Shown piece after piece: positions 12,051-24,837 of a stretch of DNA of 64,000 nucleotides. Position numbers and translations under genes: made by a program. The stretch lies in assembly GCA_963513935.1 (NCBI GenBank), contig OY740765.1, positions 150,375,830 to 150,439,829 of the forward strand, in the 5' to 3' direction. The stretch comes from Aphrophora alni. Lineage: Eukaryota > Arthropoda > Insecta > Hemiptera > Aphrophoridae. Positions within the stretch are counted from its first letter, which is position 1. Every line of letters begins with the position of its first letter. The notes beneath the pieces were generated by a model that was not told the origin of the DNA, searched no databases, and saw only the letters and a program-made list of their open reading frames with translations.

Positions 12051-13090
12051 AAAAGTCAATGTAAGTATATTATTGTAAATGTGTGTCAGAAGATTGTAGA
12101 AGATAATCCTAAAAATGTCAAAGAATGATGTTAAAAATGGTGTTGCTAACTTATATGGAATACCATTAAGTACGGTAAAAAAAGTCATAATAGAATTTAT
12201 AATAGTGGACAAAATGAGATTATTTCAACACCTGGAAAAACTTGAAGACATTTAATTTATAAAGTAAATATTGATAACTTTCAGAAAAGTGTGTTATGAA
12301 ATATAATTTATAATTTCAATTTAAAATATAATAAACTACCATGTTTGAAATCACTAATGACAGTTTTAAGACAAGAACACCCAGAACTTGGAGGAAAACT
12401 GATGACAATATAAGAATTTTAATTGACATATGATTGAAAAGAATTAATTATTTAAAAATAATGAGAGAGTATAAACTTGAAGGGTGACCAATAATTTTTT
12501 TCTGGTGAAACTTACATTCACACTATTCATGTTAAAAGTCTTTCATGGTCTAACAACTCGACAGTGGTTATAAAAAAAAAAGTTTCAATAGGAAAAAGAC
12601 TGATCATTGTAGATGAAGGGAATGAGTGTGAAGGTGTTCCAAACACATTGCTTGTTTTTAAATCAGATGTGCAAAAATATGATTATCACAATGACATGAA
12701 TACAGAAAATTATGAAAAGTGGTTTGAAAATCATTTAATACCTATTATAAACCCACGGTCGGTTTTGGTCATAGACAATACATCTTATCATAACAAAAAA
12801 TTAAATTTCTGTCCAAATTCAAACAAAAAAATCAGTAAATATTAATTCATTATAAAAATTCAACAAAAAGCAAATAATGTTAGAATGTTTAAGCAATAGT
12901 GAAATGTATAAACCTGAACTTTATAATTCAATATTACAAAATAAGACCTAGTATGAAGAATATCTCTTTTCAATAATCTTTTAGAAAAACATGCTCATTT
13001 TCTTGTCAGACTACCTCTGTATCACCCAGAACTATACCCGATTGAACTTATTTGGACACTTGAAAAAATGCAGTAGTGACTTCTAACGTA
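12050..13090 (+). pseudogene. Degenerate IS630/Tc1/mariner-type DDE transposase
   Basis: Plus-strand fragments fall in the order of a DDE transposase. A helix-turn-helix piece (GVANLYGIPLSTVKKVI) lies at about 12135-12190. LPCLKSLMTVLRQEHPELGGK follows at 12340-12400. SGETYIHTIHV (12500-12540) is where the first catalytic Asp should be, but it is glycine here. RLIIVDEGNE to NHLIPIINPRSVLVIDNTSYHN (12600-12800) carries the second Asp. LRLPLYHPELYPIELIW (13005-13055) carries the third acidic position. Stops and the lost aspartate make it dead. Terminal repeats were not found. Confidence 0.75.
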
Positions 13091-14863
<1,773 letters not shown>

Positions 14864-14974
14864 TTAAATAAATTATTTCATGGTGAAGCAACTTAAATTA
14901 TATGTTTTTTAATTTTTTATTGTTGTTAAAAAAGTGAAAAATCTCTGTCATTACTGGCATATAAAAAGGAACAT

Positions 14975-15150
14975 AAAATAAAGACACCTAACTCTTGAAT
15001 ATTCTAATAATATCAAATTTGGAAGAGAACAAGAGTTGGTCAAGAGAAACCAGAAAGGAAAGGTGAAAGAGATCTAACCCAAAATAATATTTTAAAAGTT
15101 TAGATCCATCTAGGTGCGCTCAGGATTGCCTTGCCCATACTCACACTAGG
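14975..15150 (+). repeat. SINE-like dispersed repeat, copy 1
   Basis: One of six copies in the window of a family with the core GAATATTCTAAT, GGAAGAGAACAAGAGTTGG and GGTCAAGAGAAACC, then after a variable part CAGGATTGCC. Other copies are at about 49150, 53235, 54945 (plus) and 61590-61830, 62270-62370 (minus). No coding frame is shared, so a short non-autonomous retroelement is likely. A tRNA or other RNA head could not be identified. Confidence 0.6.
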
Positions 15151-17399
15151 TGACCTTTTGAGAGTACTTAAATTATAAAAACATGTAACATACTTTATTA
15201 AATATATAGATGTTTTGAAAATAATATAGAAAATTTAAAATTTTTATAAATTTTAAATAAATAAAAACATTTAAAGACAATAGTCATATTTCATTATATA
15301 TTTTTTAAATTCACTTGCAAACTATATATAATTATATATATTTAAAGATATGAATTGGTTTAGGTCACCTACTCAGGATGGATTTTTTCTAATCAGCTTT
15401 CAGATAGAACACATCTTTAATTTTAAAGGCAAAACAAAAATGAAGAAGCACTTATAATTTCACAAACAACAATTTATTGCTACAGCTGTTTCGCCGTTAG
15501 GCATCGTCAGACAACTAAGAACTAAAAATTAAAATACAGGTCAACTTAACACTAACATCTAGGAATGAAGGTGGGGATGAAAGCAGAGGTAAGGCAATGA
15601 CCTGGTATTACCTGAAAGGGACATGGATAACAATATTTATGGAAAACCAACTTCTATATATCATTATATTCAGAAAGGTTTATAGAATTAATTTAGTAGT
15701 GTAGTAGTGAAACAAAAGTTTAAAACATAATTTTGGAGTCAGTATGGCAAAGAACAAAAAAAAAAAAAACACAAAAATCGAAGGCTATATTTCAGTTCAA
15801 AGTCCAATTGAGCATAGAAAATTTTGTTTTACATTTTTTTCAAGTATTACAAACGTTTTCTAGTATAAATGTGAATAACAATTGGTAAAAAAAAAAATCA
15901 AATTCTAAAATTTTAAAATAAAAATAATGTTTTCCCGTAAAAGTGGAAATCGACACAAGTTAGGTTAGGTTTGTAACCTCGACAACTTAGGCCTAACTAG
16001 TAACTATCTAAAGCTAGGCCTAAGACAAAATCACTAGATTTCATTAAAACAATAAACTTTACAAAGAATAACATACATCATATACACTTGTATAATCAAA
16101 TAAAACACTCCATATAAGAAAATTTGCTTTTAGGCCTAGGCTTGTAACTTTTCTAGGTTACCCCAAATATAAAACATTCAAAAATTAGAACTTCACTCAA
16201 AATAATAAACTTTAGAAATAAAAACACATATATTGTAACTTGTATACATAATTTATATACAATTTGTATACACAAACCTTCAGAATAACAGAAATATATA
16301 ATCCCAAAACAAAGCACCACGCCTTTCCAACTCAATTTATGTCACAAATTTGGCTATATTTCGAGTTGAAAACAATAAACAGAAAGTAACCGTACCCTAT
16401 ATCAAGTAATACCAACTTGTAGAATGAAATCTCCTCTACAACTTACTGTAAAGATTGGTTACAAAATATCGATTGAATAATCGATTATCTTATTTAGTAA
16501 AATGCACTGAATGCCAAGTGAAATTTGTTCCGTTAGGTTACAACTTTGGTCAAGTAGAAATATTTCGCGATCTATGAACACATAGAACAATTTGTAAACC
16601 ACAGATGGAAACAGAAAGATGTGATCTACAGAACAGTGTTTTGGTCGACCTGTTTCACAGAAAAATAGATTTATGATCATATGAGAAAAAATGGCGTCGC
16701 TTTTACTAAAAACCACACAGTTCAAATCTTTGACGTTAAGTATCAAAAATATGCGAACTTCAGCAATTTTTGGAATATTATTTATAACGTTTTGTAGTTT
16801 TTTTAAATTTTTTTATGATTATGCACCTACGGAACATTAGCTTTCCAATGGTATTTTATTTATTGCGATAGGACAATTCTAAGTGGGCAAAATGTTGAAT
16901 TGCAAAATACGTGTTTTCCGGTCGTTAGACTAAACCATGCGTCAACACTCGACCCGAAATTGGGTCGAGTAGCAACTATAGGGTTAAGGAAACACTTATT
17001 TCTTTATACTAAGGCATCTCTTAATCGACTTCACATTTACTAAATTATCCTATAAAGAAGCGATTAAAGGAACTACATCATAAATATCAATTTCAACATT
17101 AATAAGAGCCAATAAGAGTTTAGAAATCACTACAACTGATTGTTCATTAATTGCTAAACAGATATCATCTGCTGTGTATTAGTACGTTTTGATTTATTTT
17201 TATTCGTTTGACCAAGGAAAAACCACAAGGAAAAAGATCAGAAAAGAGGAATAGGATGACAGCATTTAAATTGGCAATCTAAAAAAACTAGAAAAATATT
17301 TGGTAAAAATATAAAATATAAATTGAGAATTAAAGCACAGGCAGAAGGAAAAAAAAAAGACGTGTGGTCAAATTCAAATTAATCCAATAAACGCCTACT
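15151..17399. other. Intron with scattered repeat pieces
   Basis: This lies in the kinase intron between 14852 and 20172. It contains a CTGTTTCGCCGTTAGGCATC motif at 15485 of a kind found in retroelement-derived repeats, and a partial copy of the tandem family at about 15725-15850. A partial copy of the second tandem family is at 16745-16920. A short palindrome CGACCCGAAATTGGGTCG sits near 16949, followed by a piggyBac-like AGGGTTAA end at about 16979-16986. No gene is seen. Confidence 0.5.
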
Positions 17400-18230
17400 A
17401 GAAATTCCGGCAGGAAATTTTGTGCATTTTTTAGTGTTTTTTTTTAAATCACCAAAAAAAGTAATATTATGCAAACCCAACTTGTGTATATATCTTTTTT
17501 TTCAGAAAGGTGCATAGAATTCATCTATGCAATGAAAAAATGTTATAAGTAAAAATTTAAAAAATATGCAAAAAATGAAGTAAAAACACCAAAAAAAAAC
17601 CATGCAACCAAATTTTTGTATTTTTTCCCCCAAAATATAACAAAGTTTTGTAATATAGTTGATAAAAAAAATAAATTAAAAAAATCAATTTATAAAATTT
17701 ATATTTTGAAAAATAAAATTTTATGAAGAAAAGAAACTTTGATAAAATGTTAGGTTTATTTTGAAAAATTCACCAAAAATAGTTATTTTATACAAAACCC
17801 AACTTGTAATATATCAATTGTTAGAGACAGGTGAGTAGAATTTATGTGGGGGAATAAAAAAAAAATTAGACATACAAATTTTGTAGTTAGTATGTCAGGA
17901 ATAAAAAAATCGTGCAGTAACCAAAGCCAAAACGAAACAAAAAAAGCATATATATATAAAACATAGAAAAAAATTTCTTATTATTTTGAAGATATATATA
18001 AAAGTTTTGTATTGTGATTGTAAATAAAAATGGGTAAATAAATTTAATTTAGAAAACTTTCATTAATAATAATTTTTTATGAAAAAAAGTTTAAAAAAAG
18101 CCTATATTGAAAAATTCACCATGAATATTTATTTTACACAAAACCTTACTTGTTATATACCATTGTGAGAAATGTACGTAGAATTGATCTGTGAATTTAT
18201 AAATTTTCTACAATGATAAATTTAAGAGTC
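17400..18230 (+). repeat. Diverged tandem array, about three units
   Basis: Three related blocks begin near 17450, 17770 and 18117. Each has a run such as ACAAAACCCAACTTG, then TATATATC, then a GTAGAATT block. Units are about 330 bp and much diverged. A related stretch appears inverted at 63700-64000 and in part at 15725-15850. The sequence is A-rich and noncoding. Confidence 0.55.
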
Positions 18231-18679
18231 AGGTAATCAAGAATGAGAAAAATTATCTTTACGTCACAAAAATTTGAACCAAGGAATCACTAACAAACTT
18301 GTAAAAAAACAGCAGACAATATTTTTAGACTATTCAAACACGATAATTGTAAAGATAAATCTTTATCAACACATATCAACAAAAAATAATAAATAATTCA
18401 CAAAACTCTCAAAACAATAACCTCAAACGTACTTAACTGAACAATACACATGTGAGCAGCAGCATGGAAAATTACGTGGTGAGTGAGGAACAAAGGTCAC
18501 CTCAACACATTTGAAACAACGACCTTGCTTGTACAGTCCAAACAAACTATTTATAACATAGGGAAATGCAAAAAACTTCTTCTTTCCAATGATATAAAGA
18601 TCATTTAAAAAATCGAAATATTACTAATTGATATTTCACATTTTATCAGTGGGTCGAAAAGAAAATGCATGGGACTGAT

Positions 18680-19430
18680 CTTGGTCATCATTTCGTAAAC
18701 TTTTTATAACTCAATAACTATGAGAGCTATAATTTGGAAGGACCAGATTGAAAGAGGAAGTAAAATATTAGTTTAGATTAGTTGCAAAAAATTCAGATTT
18801 GTGAAAAATATAAAAATAATTTTGTCTTATATTGCGACAAATGTTGACATGTTACTCCCTAGCGGAAACGCACCAACAAGATTGATTTATTAGATATTTT
18901 TTCTTATGTTTCATGGACCTTTGTTTAAATGAATATGAAAGGTTGCAATATTAGCTTTACAATAGTACCTAAATTACAGTGTTAGGGCATCTTTTAGTAG
19001 GCGGAATGTTGAATTGAAAAAAGTGATGTTTACGACTCAGGTGAGTTGTAAATTCTTGATTTTCTATCATTTTTATATCTTCATAACTGTAAGAGCTACG
19101 ATAATTTTAAAAACACAGATCGAAAGAGAAAGAAAAATACTATAAAATATTGTCAGTGTAGAGTTGTTAGAAATGTGTAATTGTGAAAATTTGACAAAGA
19201 ATGACAAAATTTTGTCTTTTACAGCAACGAATGTTGCCATGTTACTCGCTAGCAGCGAAATACACTAACTTTACCGATTTATTACATATTATTTATAACG
19301 TTTTATGGACTTTTGGTTATATGAATATGAAAGTTTGAAACAATACCTTTACAATGGTATAAACAATTGTGGTAGAACGATTTGTAGTAGGTGAAATGTT
19401 GGAAGTGAAAAAAATGATGTTTATGATTTA
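18680..19430 (+). repeat. Two tandem copies of a roughly 370-bp repeat
   Basis: Copy one (about 18680-19045) and copy two (about 19060-19430) share in order AACTNNNAGAGCTA, AAATGTTGNCATGTTACTC, CTAGC, a GATTTATTA block, ATGGACTTT and GNAGGNGGAATGTTG-like motifs. Related pieces are at 16745-16920 and inverted at 63270-63480. No open frame is conserved between copies, so this is repeat DNA and not a duplicated gene. Confidence 0.65.
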
Positions 19431-20172
19431 GAGGAGTCGAAGAGCATTTTAAGGGTTAACCATTTTGCTGTAATTGTATACCATAGTACAAAAATGTTCT
19501 AACTGCAGTAATTTCAGCTTTTCCAAGCAATGTTATCTACAATATCTCTATTTTCCGCTACATTTATATCATGAAACGTTAAACAATCCGTTTCTTTTAT
19601 TTAAAACATTATAGAAATTAACAGGAGCAAACAATAACAGAAATACATGATAACCTATAATATTTCAGCCTACACATATCATCGTAAAAATTACATGTCT
19701 TTTTGGCATCCCTAGGTATTTTCTAGTTATGCTATTGGTGACACTTCATTTACTTATATAATTCTAGAAATCATCTTAATCTTTCATAATATTCACAATA
19801 ACTAACTAGGTCTACAATTCAATATTGAACAGTACGGTTAAGGGAGGTTTAAGGTACCTCTTGACCAACCTTAACGCTAAGGAATTCCTTTGCAAATTTT
19901 CTTTCTTAATAAAGTAAATAGTAAACACACACATATATATATATATATATATAAAAGATTATTAAGGGAGGCTTAAAGAAGCATTGTAACGAGATTTTAA
20001 ACAAAAGAAATCCTAAGGGACATTCATAAATACAGGTCTTAGTTACTGAAATGTTGTCTTATAATTGTACTGTAAAAATTAAGTTTTTATTGTGGAAAAC
20101 TTTGTTGTTTTTTTTCCATATGGTGGAAAAAGTGTAGTATATAAATTGCACATAGATTGTATATTGTATTAC
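19431..20172. other. Intron tail with TA microsatellite
   Basis: Apart from a CA/TA microsatellite at about 19926-19954, I see nothing recognisable here. A piggyBac-like GGGTTAA end occurs near 19453. Confidence 0.5.
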
Positions 20173-20311
20173 CTTAAGATCCAGATGAGCTATGTTCTGC
20201 GAATGCATGTGTTCTACAGCTTGTAATATTTGTTGGATAATATGTATGGTCTGAACTTCTGTAAGATGTCCTCTCTCAGATACAAAGTCAAATAATTCTC
20301 CACAGGAGACT
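20173..20311 (-). CDS. DAPK: DAPK-family kinase, third coding exon (catalytic loop)
   Basis: The exon covers about residues 92-137, from the hinge (VSCGELFDF) through helices D and E to the catalytic loop AHLDLK. The HxD motif is HLD, with the catalytic aspartate at residue 135 and the loop lysine at 137. DAPK and DRAK kinases typically have HFD or HLD instead of HRD, so this is a family mark and not a defect. The acceptor TTTCAG lies at 20312 and the donor GTAATA begins at 20172. The first base completes a leucine codon begun in the previous exon, giving [20 protein letters not shown] and the following LTE favour DAPK over DRAK. Confidence 0.93.
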
Positions 20312-20899
20312 CTGAAACAATACAGTACTTTAGCTCTTTGCATTCCACTGAGAAATCTGTAAAATATGAGATTAGACTTTTTTCCAATTTTTTCCCTCAA
20401 TGTTATTTTTTGTTCATTTTAGGCTATAAAGGTGTTATAAAATATAATAAAAATCAGTTTTGTCAATTTTTTTCTACAAAAGTTCAAACACAAATTAGGC
20501 TTTTATATAAAAGTTCCAAAACATGTCTTATCTCTTCTGAAATGTTGGACTATAAATTGTATCTTGAGCTATTTACTCGATTGTAAAAAAAGCTGAAAAA
20601 AATGAAAAAAAAATGTAAAAAGCTGAAAAAAAAATACCACATAGGTCAAAATAAACAGTACTGAAATTCCCAAATACATGGTTATTTCTTGGGTCAGCTG
20701 ATTACATTGTAAATTGTTTCCATATAAAAATAAGTTATGCTTACATTCTAGTTTGTGGTTAGTTTGTATTATAATAATTCTTACAACTGAAGAGGAAATA
20801 TTTATTGTAGACTATTATTTCCATTCATACGGAAACTGGGGCTGTAATGGTTAAATATATGTTGCTAATGATTTTCAAGTAATGTTTCAATAACCACAA

Positions 20900-21750
20900 C
20901 TAAGTAATACAGTAATGTTAGCTGTAGTTGAAAAATTCCGTCATGCGGGAAGTGTTTTATGACTGAGTACTGGTCACTCAGTCATCATGACTACAAATTA
21001 AAATCATAGAAGGGTTCTACAGAAATTAATTGTTATAATACCTGGATAGAAAACTCTACCAAACATCTCTTAAGATAAATGTCAGTTGGACATCTATGAG
21101 AAGAATTTTAAAGAATATTGGTGGTTTGTTATATAAATTTCAAAGTGGTTAATGTTTGCATAATGCAGACGAGTAATCTAAAGTTTTGTATTGTGCTTCA
21201 ATGTTATACATGTTCAATGTGGACTCTGACTTTCGTCCAATTTGTGATTTTCTGACAAAAGTCACATTTATCTGAACAAATTCATTAGTGGGTAGACAAC
21301 TTGTTTTCTTTGATTTGAGCTACCAGATGTAGTTGTAGAGAAATCAAAACATAGTGAACGTGTGACCTTATGATATGTAACATCGGCAAGTGGAATATTG
21401 GGACCTTTTCCGAAGGTGGGGACGGAAATCCTGTTGCTATAAATCAGGTTAGGTACAGAGAGAAGATCATCCAATCTTTTATAATAACCTTTAGGGAGAT
21501 TTTGCAATGTCAGAAACCTAGTTTTTGGTTCTTGCAGGATGGTGTTACCTCATATATGGCAAGACACACGCTTCATTTGCTTCAGGCAAATTCTGGCAAC
21601 AGTCACATTTTATGTGAAACAGAATTCCCATACTCTCTTCACTCACCAGATCTCACCTACATTTTGGAAATGCTCAAGAAATACATTTTCTGAGTACAGT
21701 CATCAACTACTATTACCTAACTATGACAGAGGTGGTAAATAGAGTTACTT
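20900..21750 (+). pseudogene. Degenerate Tc1/mariner-type transposase
   Basis: Fragments include SDKSHIYLNKFISGQ (about 21255-21300), which matches the region of the first catalytic Asp in the family. FWFLQDGVTSYMARHTLHLLQ (about 21520-21590) carries the second catalytic Asp in its LQDG motif. LHSPDLTYILEMLKKYIF (about 21640-21690) carries the third. Frames change between fragments and many stops interrupt. The upstream helix-turn-helix part and the terminal repeats could not be located. It lies in the kinase intron 20312-24624. Confidence 0.65.
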
Positions 21751-22309
21751 TGCAATAACCTATTACTGATGAGTCACTACATTCTGGTAATAGGTTTCAG
21801 TAAACTATTAATTTAATAATGTGTTACTGGGTAGATTGCATTACAGGATGAGTGACAACTTCAATAAACGTTTTTAATCTACCATTTAAAAGCTTCTTGG
21901 CGTCATGATATTATTGAATGTGAATAATGATTTAAATAATTCATTATTTAAATAACGAATTGTATAATTATTGCAATAAAACACATGCATTTTTCATCTT
22001 GACATTTACTCAAAATTTGAGTTATAGAAATGAGGAATCAAAAGTGTTGTGATATGGCCAAAATATTCTCAAATTTTATCAAACAGTCTACTCATTTGGG
22101 TTGTAGAACACTGTACATAAAACATAAAACAGACATATTCTAAATACCAATAATTTGGGTTTTGAAAAATTTCCAAATGGATATTTCTCCAATAAATTCA
22201 ATAAAACATGTTTTGCCCTGTCACATGACATTTCATACAGCATACATATGATAAAGGGGGGGGGAAAAAAAACTAAATCGCATATAAACTGAAACATGTT
22301 AATGAGTGT
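21751..22309. other. Intron sequence, nothing recognised
   Basis: AT-rich sequence with a G run at about 22256-22265 and no recognisable protein, RNA gene or repeat boundary. Confidence 0.45.
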
Positions 22310-22516
22310 AACCATACTTATCCAGCCCCATCATACAATGTAATAGAAGTAGATCCTCTAAATGTAATGCCCAAAAGTTGGTCTCTAATGCCTTGTAGGA
22401 ATTGTTTATTGTATTGGTAGATCAAGAGGTCTTATCCAGTAGAGTAAGTTTGTTTAAAACAGTTGTTACACAGGTTTTCTGAACCTTGTAATTGTGTATC
22501 ACTACTTTCTTGATGT
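22310..22516 (+). repeat. Dispersed repeat (near-identical block at 55690)
   Basis: About 200 bp from CTTATCCAGCCCCAT to CACTACTTTCTTGATGT recurs at 55690-55892. Its last hundred bases (from GATCAAGAGGTCTTATCC onward) are almost unchanged, so this pair is young or conserved. A shorter relative is at 265-345. It is followed by a TA microsatellite at 22532-22561. Confidence 0.75.
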
Positions 22517-22525
22517 AAGATAGAC

Positions 22526-22560
<35 letters not shown>

Positions 22561-22734
22561 ATCTCCAATTGTTGAAACTAGTATCAGCGTCTCGGCCTGG
22601 GTGGACCTCAAAATTATACAAATATGATATTTTTTTGATAACGTCGCGGTTCGAAATTATATTTTTGACAATAACTTCACTATTTGCAATCATAGAGAGG
22701 TGAAGTTGGTACCAATTGTTAGGAATTAGGATAG

Positions 22735-23340
22735 TTTTAGTTAGGAATATAGTATAAGTTCTTTTTAAGAAGCCAGTATAACAACAATTATTATTGTGAC
22801 AGACCTGGAAAAGTGATTAAATTGCTTACCTCCCAAGCAAGGAAGACGTCATTGATGCTAAAATGATATATAAAGAATTGGATGGGAGGAAACTTGGTCA
22901 GTGTGTCAAGATTGATCAAGAGAAGGTGCTGCAAGAATTCTTGAAGATAGCCAGACGTACTTGGCGAGTAAGAGATTCCTGGGAGCATAACTCTTGAAGA
23001 TAGCCAGATGGACTTGGCGATAAAGAGCTACCTAAGAGTACTGAGACTTCAGACGATCATCCATGACTGGCAAGCAGGGTGAGCAAATTCGTGTATAAAC
23101 CTTGTAATTATTTCAGAGAAAAGGAATTATAAACTATAACATAGAATCAGATCTGTGAGTCACAACAATTAGAGTTATTCTGGATTAATAGTAGTAATGA
23201 GGATATTGTAGTATTGTAATAAGAGGGGAAATAGTCATTCTTAATAATAATTGTTAATAAAGATTAAATGAGTACTGAAACACTGATTTATTTAGTTTAA
23301 AGTTAAAGAATCCAGGCAGTTTAGAGGAACTAATCCTTAT
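22735..23340 (+). repeat. Direct repeat, left copy (pair with 23890-24425)
   Basis: A block of about 550-600 bp that is repeated 1.15 kb downstream in the same orientation. Shared marks are AAGAAGCCAG, ACCTGGAAAA, a GATTAAATTGCTTACC block, GAATTCTTGAAGATAGCCAGA, CTTCGTGTATAAA-like and AGAATCAGATCTGTGAGTC. The left copy holds an extra internal duplication of the AAGATAGCCAGA..ACTTGGCGA unit (about 22940 and 22990). The pair could be LTRs of a gutted retroelement or a tandem duplication. Confidence 0.7.
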
Positions 23341-23889
23341 ACAGTACATGCAGAATTGAAATCTGCGATTTTTGATCTACGTTAATGTTATGTTCAATAA
23401 CATATGACATGAACGAAAAAATGTTAAAAATGGTCAGCATTTTGATATTTTTAATTTGATTTTTTATAAATTTCATTTTCCTATCTTAATTTTTATGGCT
23501 GCTATCTTGTTTATACACAAACGATAACGACGATGAATGGGTGGCATGATGAAATTTACTTTTCAATTTCTTGAGGCTATAAAAAGTGAAGATAAATCAA
23601 ATGACGGAGATCAAAATATTTTCCGATTATCTACCCTATACTTCGTATACTGGGTAAGGGAAACATTACTGCTCTGTTTAGCAAAACAGTTAAGCAACTC
23701 AATGCTAAGCAGGAAAGAGTTGATGTTGATAATGGGTCTCCTCCCTGGACCCTTCCTAGTGAACTATTTTCTTAAACACATGAGACAGATTTGTGTTACT
23801 TCTGCAGGGACTTTTCTCACAAGCCATGGCTGAACTTCCGCTACATAACTGCAAGTCTCTGGAATTATGACAGTTTTAATAAAAAATAA
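23341..23889 (+). other. Unidentified spacer between the direct repeats
   Basis: A plus frame of 98 codons at 23537-23833 is open, and another frame reads WTLPSELF and CYFCRDFSHKPWLNFR. I recognise neither as a known family. Being enclosed by direct repeats, it may be what is left of an element's interior. Confidence 0.3.
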
Positions 23890-24425
23890 AGTCTGTTATT
23901 TTTAAGAAGCCAGAATACAACAATTATTGTGATAGGCCTGGAAAAACTGATGAAATTGCTTACCTTGCAATCATATCTGATGTCATAGATGCTACAATGA
24001 TATATTAACCCTTCATTGCGTGGGAGGAAATGTGGTCAGTAGGCCAATATGGATCAAGTGAAGGTGCTGCAGGAATTCTTGAAGATAGCCAGACAGACTT
24101 GGCAAGAGAGAGTTCCCTAGGATAATTGGGACTTCAGTCGAGTATCCACAAGAGTTACAAAAAGGGGGAGCAAACTTCGTGTATAAAGGAACTTGTAATT
24201 ATTTCAGTCAGATAATTAAATTATAACATAGAATCAGATCTGTGAGTCACAACAATTAGAGTCATTCTGAATTAGAAGACAATTATAGCATTGTAATAAG
24301 ATAACAGATGGTTATTCTTGTTAATAACTTTTAATAAAGGACAGTTAATTATCTACTGAACCATTTGATTATATTAAAAATAAAGAACCCACGCAGTTTA
24401 ATGATTTAATCTTAATACTGGCAAG
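23890..24425 (+). repeat. Direct repeat, right copy (pair with 22735-23340)
   Basis: This matches the left copy over its whole length with scattered substitutions and without the extra internal duplication. It ends next to a TACTGGCAAG run. Such a TGG after a repeat end is seen at retroelement primer-binding sites, but the equivalent bases after the left copy do not match. Confidence 0.7.
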
Positions 24426-24624
24426 TAAGACTGTTATACTTTGGTGTCTCATTCCTCTACACCTAAAGAAACAACCACCAGAATGGACATATGCTATGTT
24501 TGGACCTTGTATCTGGACTAGGTATTAGTGAGGACAAAAGCTCCACCTGGGTCATGGTAACAGGAAATTCCTCAGACTTTAGTTTAACATACTATGCAAA
24601 CAGGCTTATGATGGACGTACTCAC

Positions 24625-24837
24625 AATTCTAAAAGTAGAACCACTGCCTGTCCCGTATCATATACTTCATGTAATTTGATAATACCAGGGTGTTTTAAAC
24701 AAGATAATGTCTGTATTTCTCTTTCTATATCTTCTATTGGCACACCACGGCAAACTCTTTTCTTGCGGATAAACTTGCCAGCTAAATCTGTTCCTGTTTT
24801 CTTGTTCACACATCTTTTCACAACGGCAAAATGTCCT
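24625..24837 (-). CDS. DAPK: DAPK-family kinase, second coding exon (N-lobe)
   Basis: The exon codes for the kinase N-lobe, about residues 20-91. Visible are the end of the glycine loop (GHFAVV), the ATP-binding lysine in AGKFI (residue 41), a short basic stretch (RKKRVCRGV), the helix-C glutamate in DIEREI (residue 60) and the hinge LLLEL. The acceptor is TTTCAG at 24838 and the donor GTGAGT begins at 24624. Both ends carry split codons that match the neighbouring exons exactly. The wording HPGIIKLHEVYDT is typical of DAPK and DRAK kinases. The basic loop is about three residues shorter than in vertebrate DAPK1 as I remember it. Confidence 0.93.

Noticed and set aside
22636..22665. GGTTCGAA box suggesting a tRNA T-arm
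   Set aside because: No matching D-arm, anticodon arm or acceptor stem could be folded around it.
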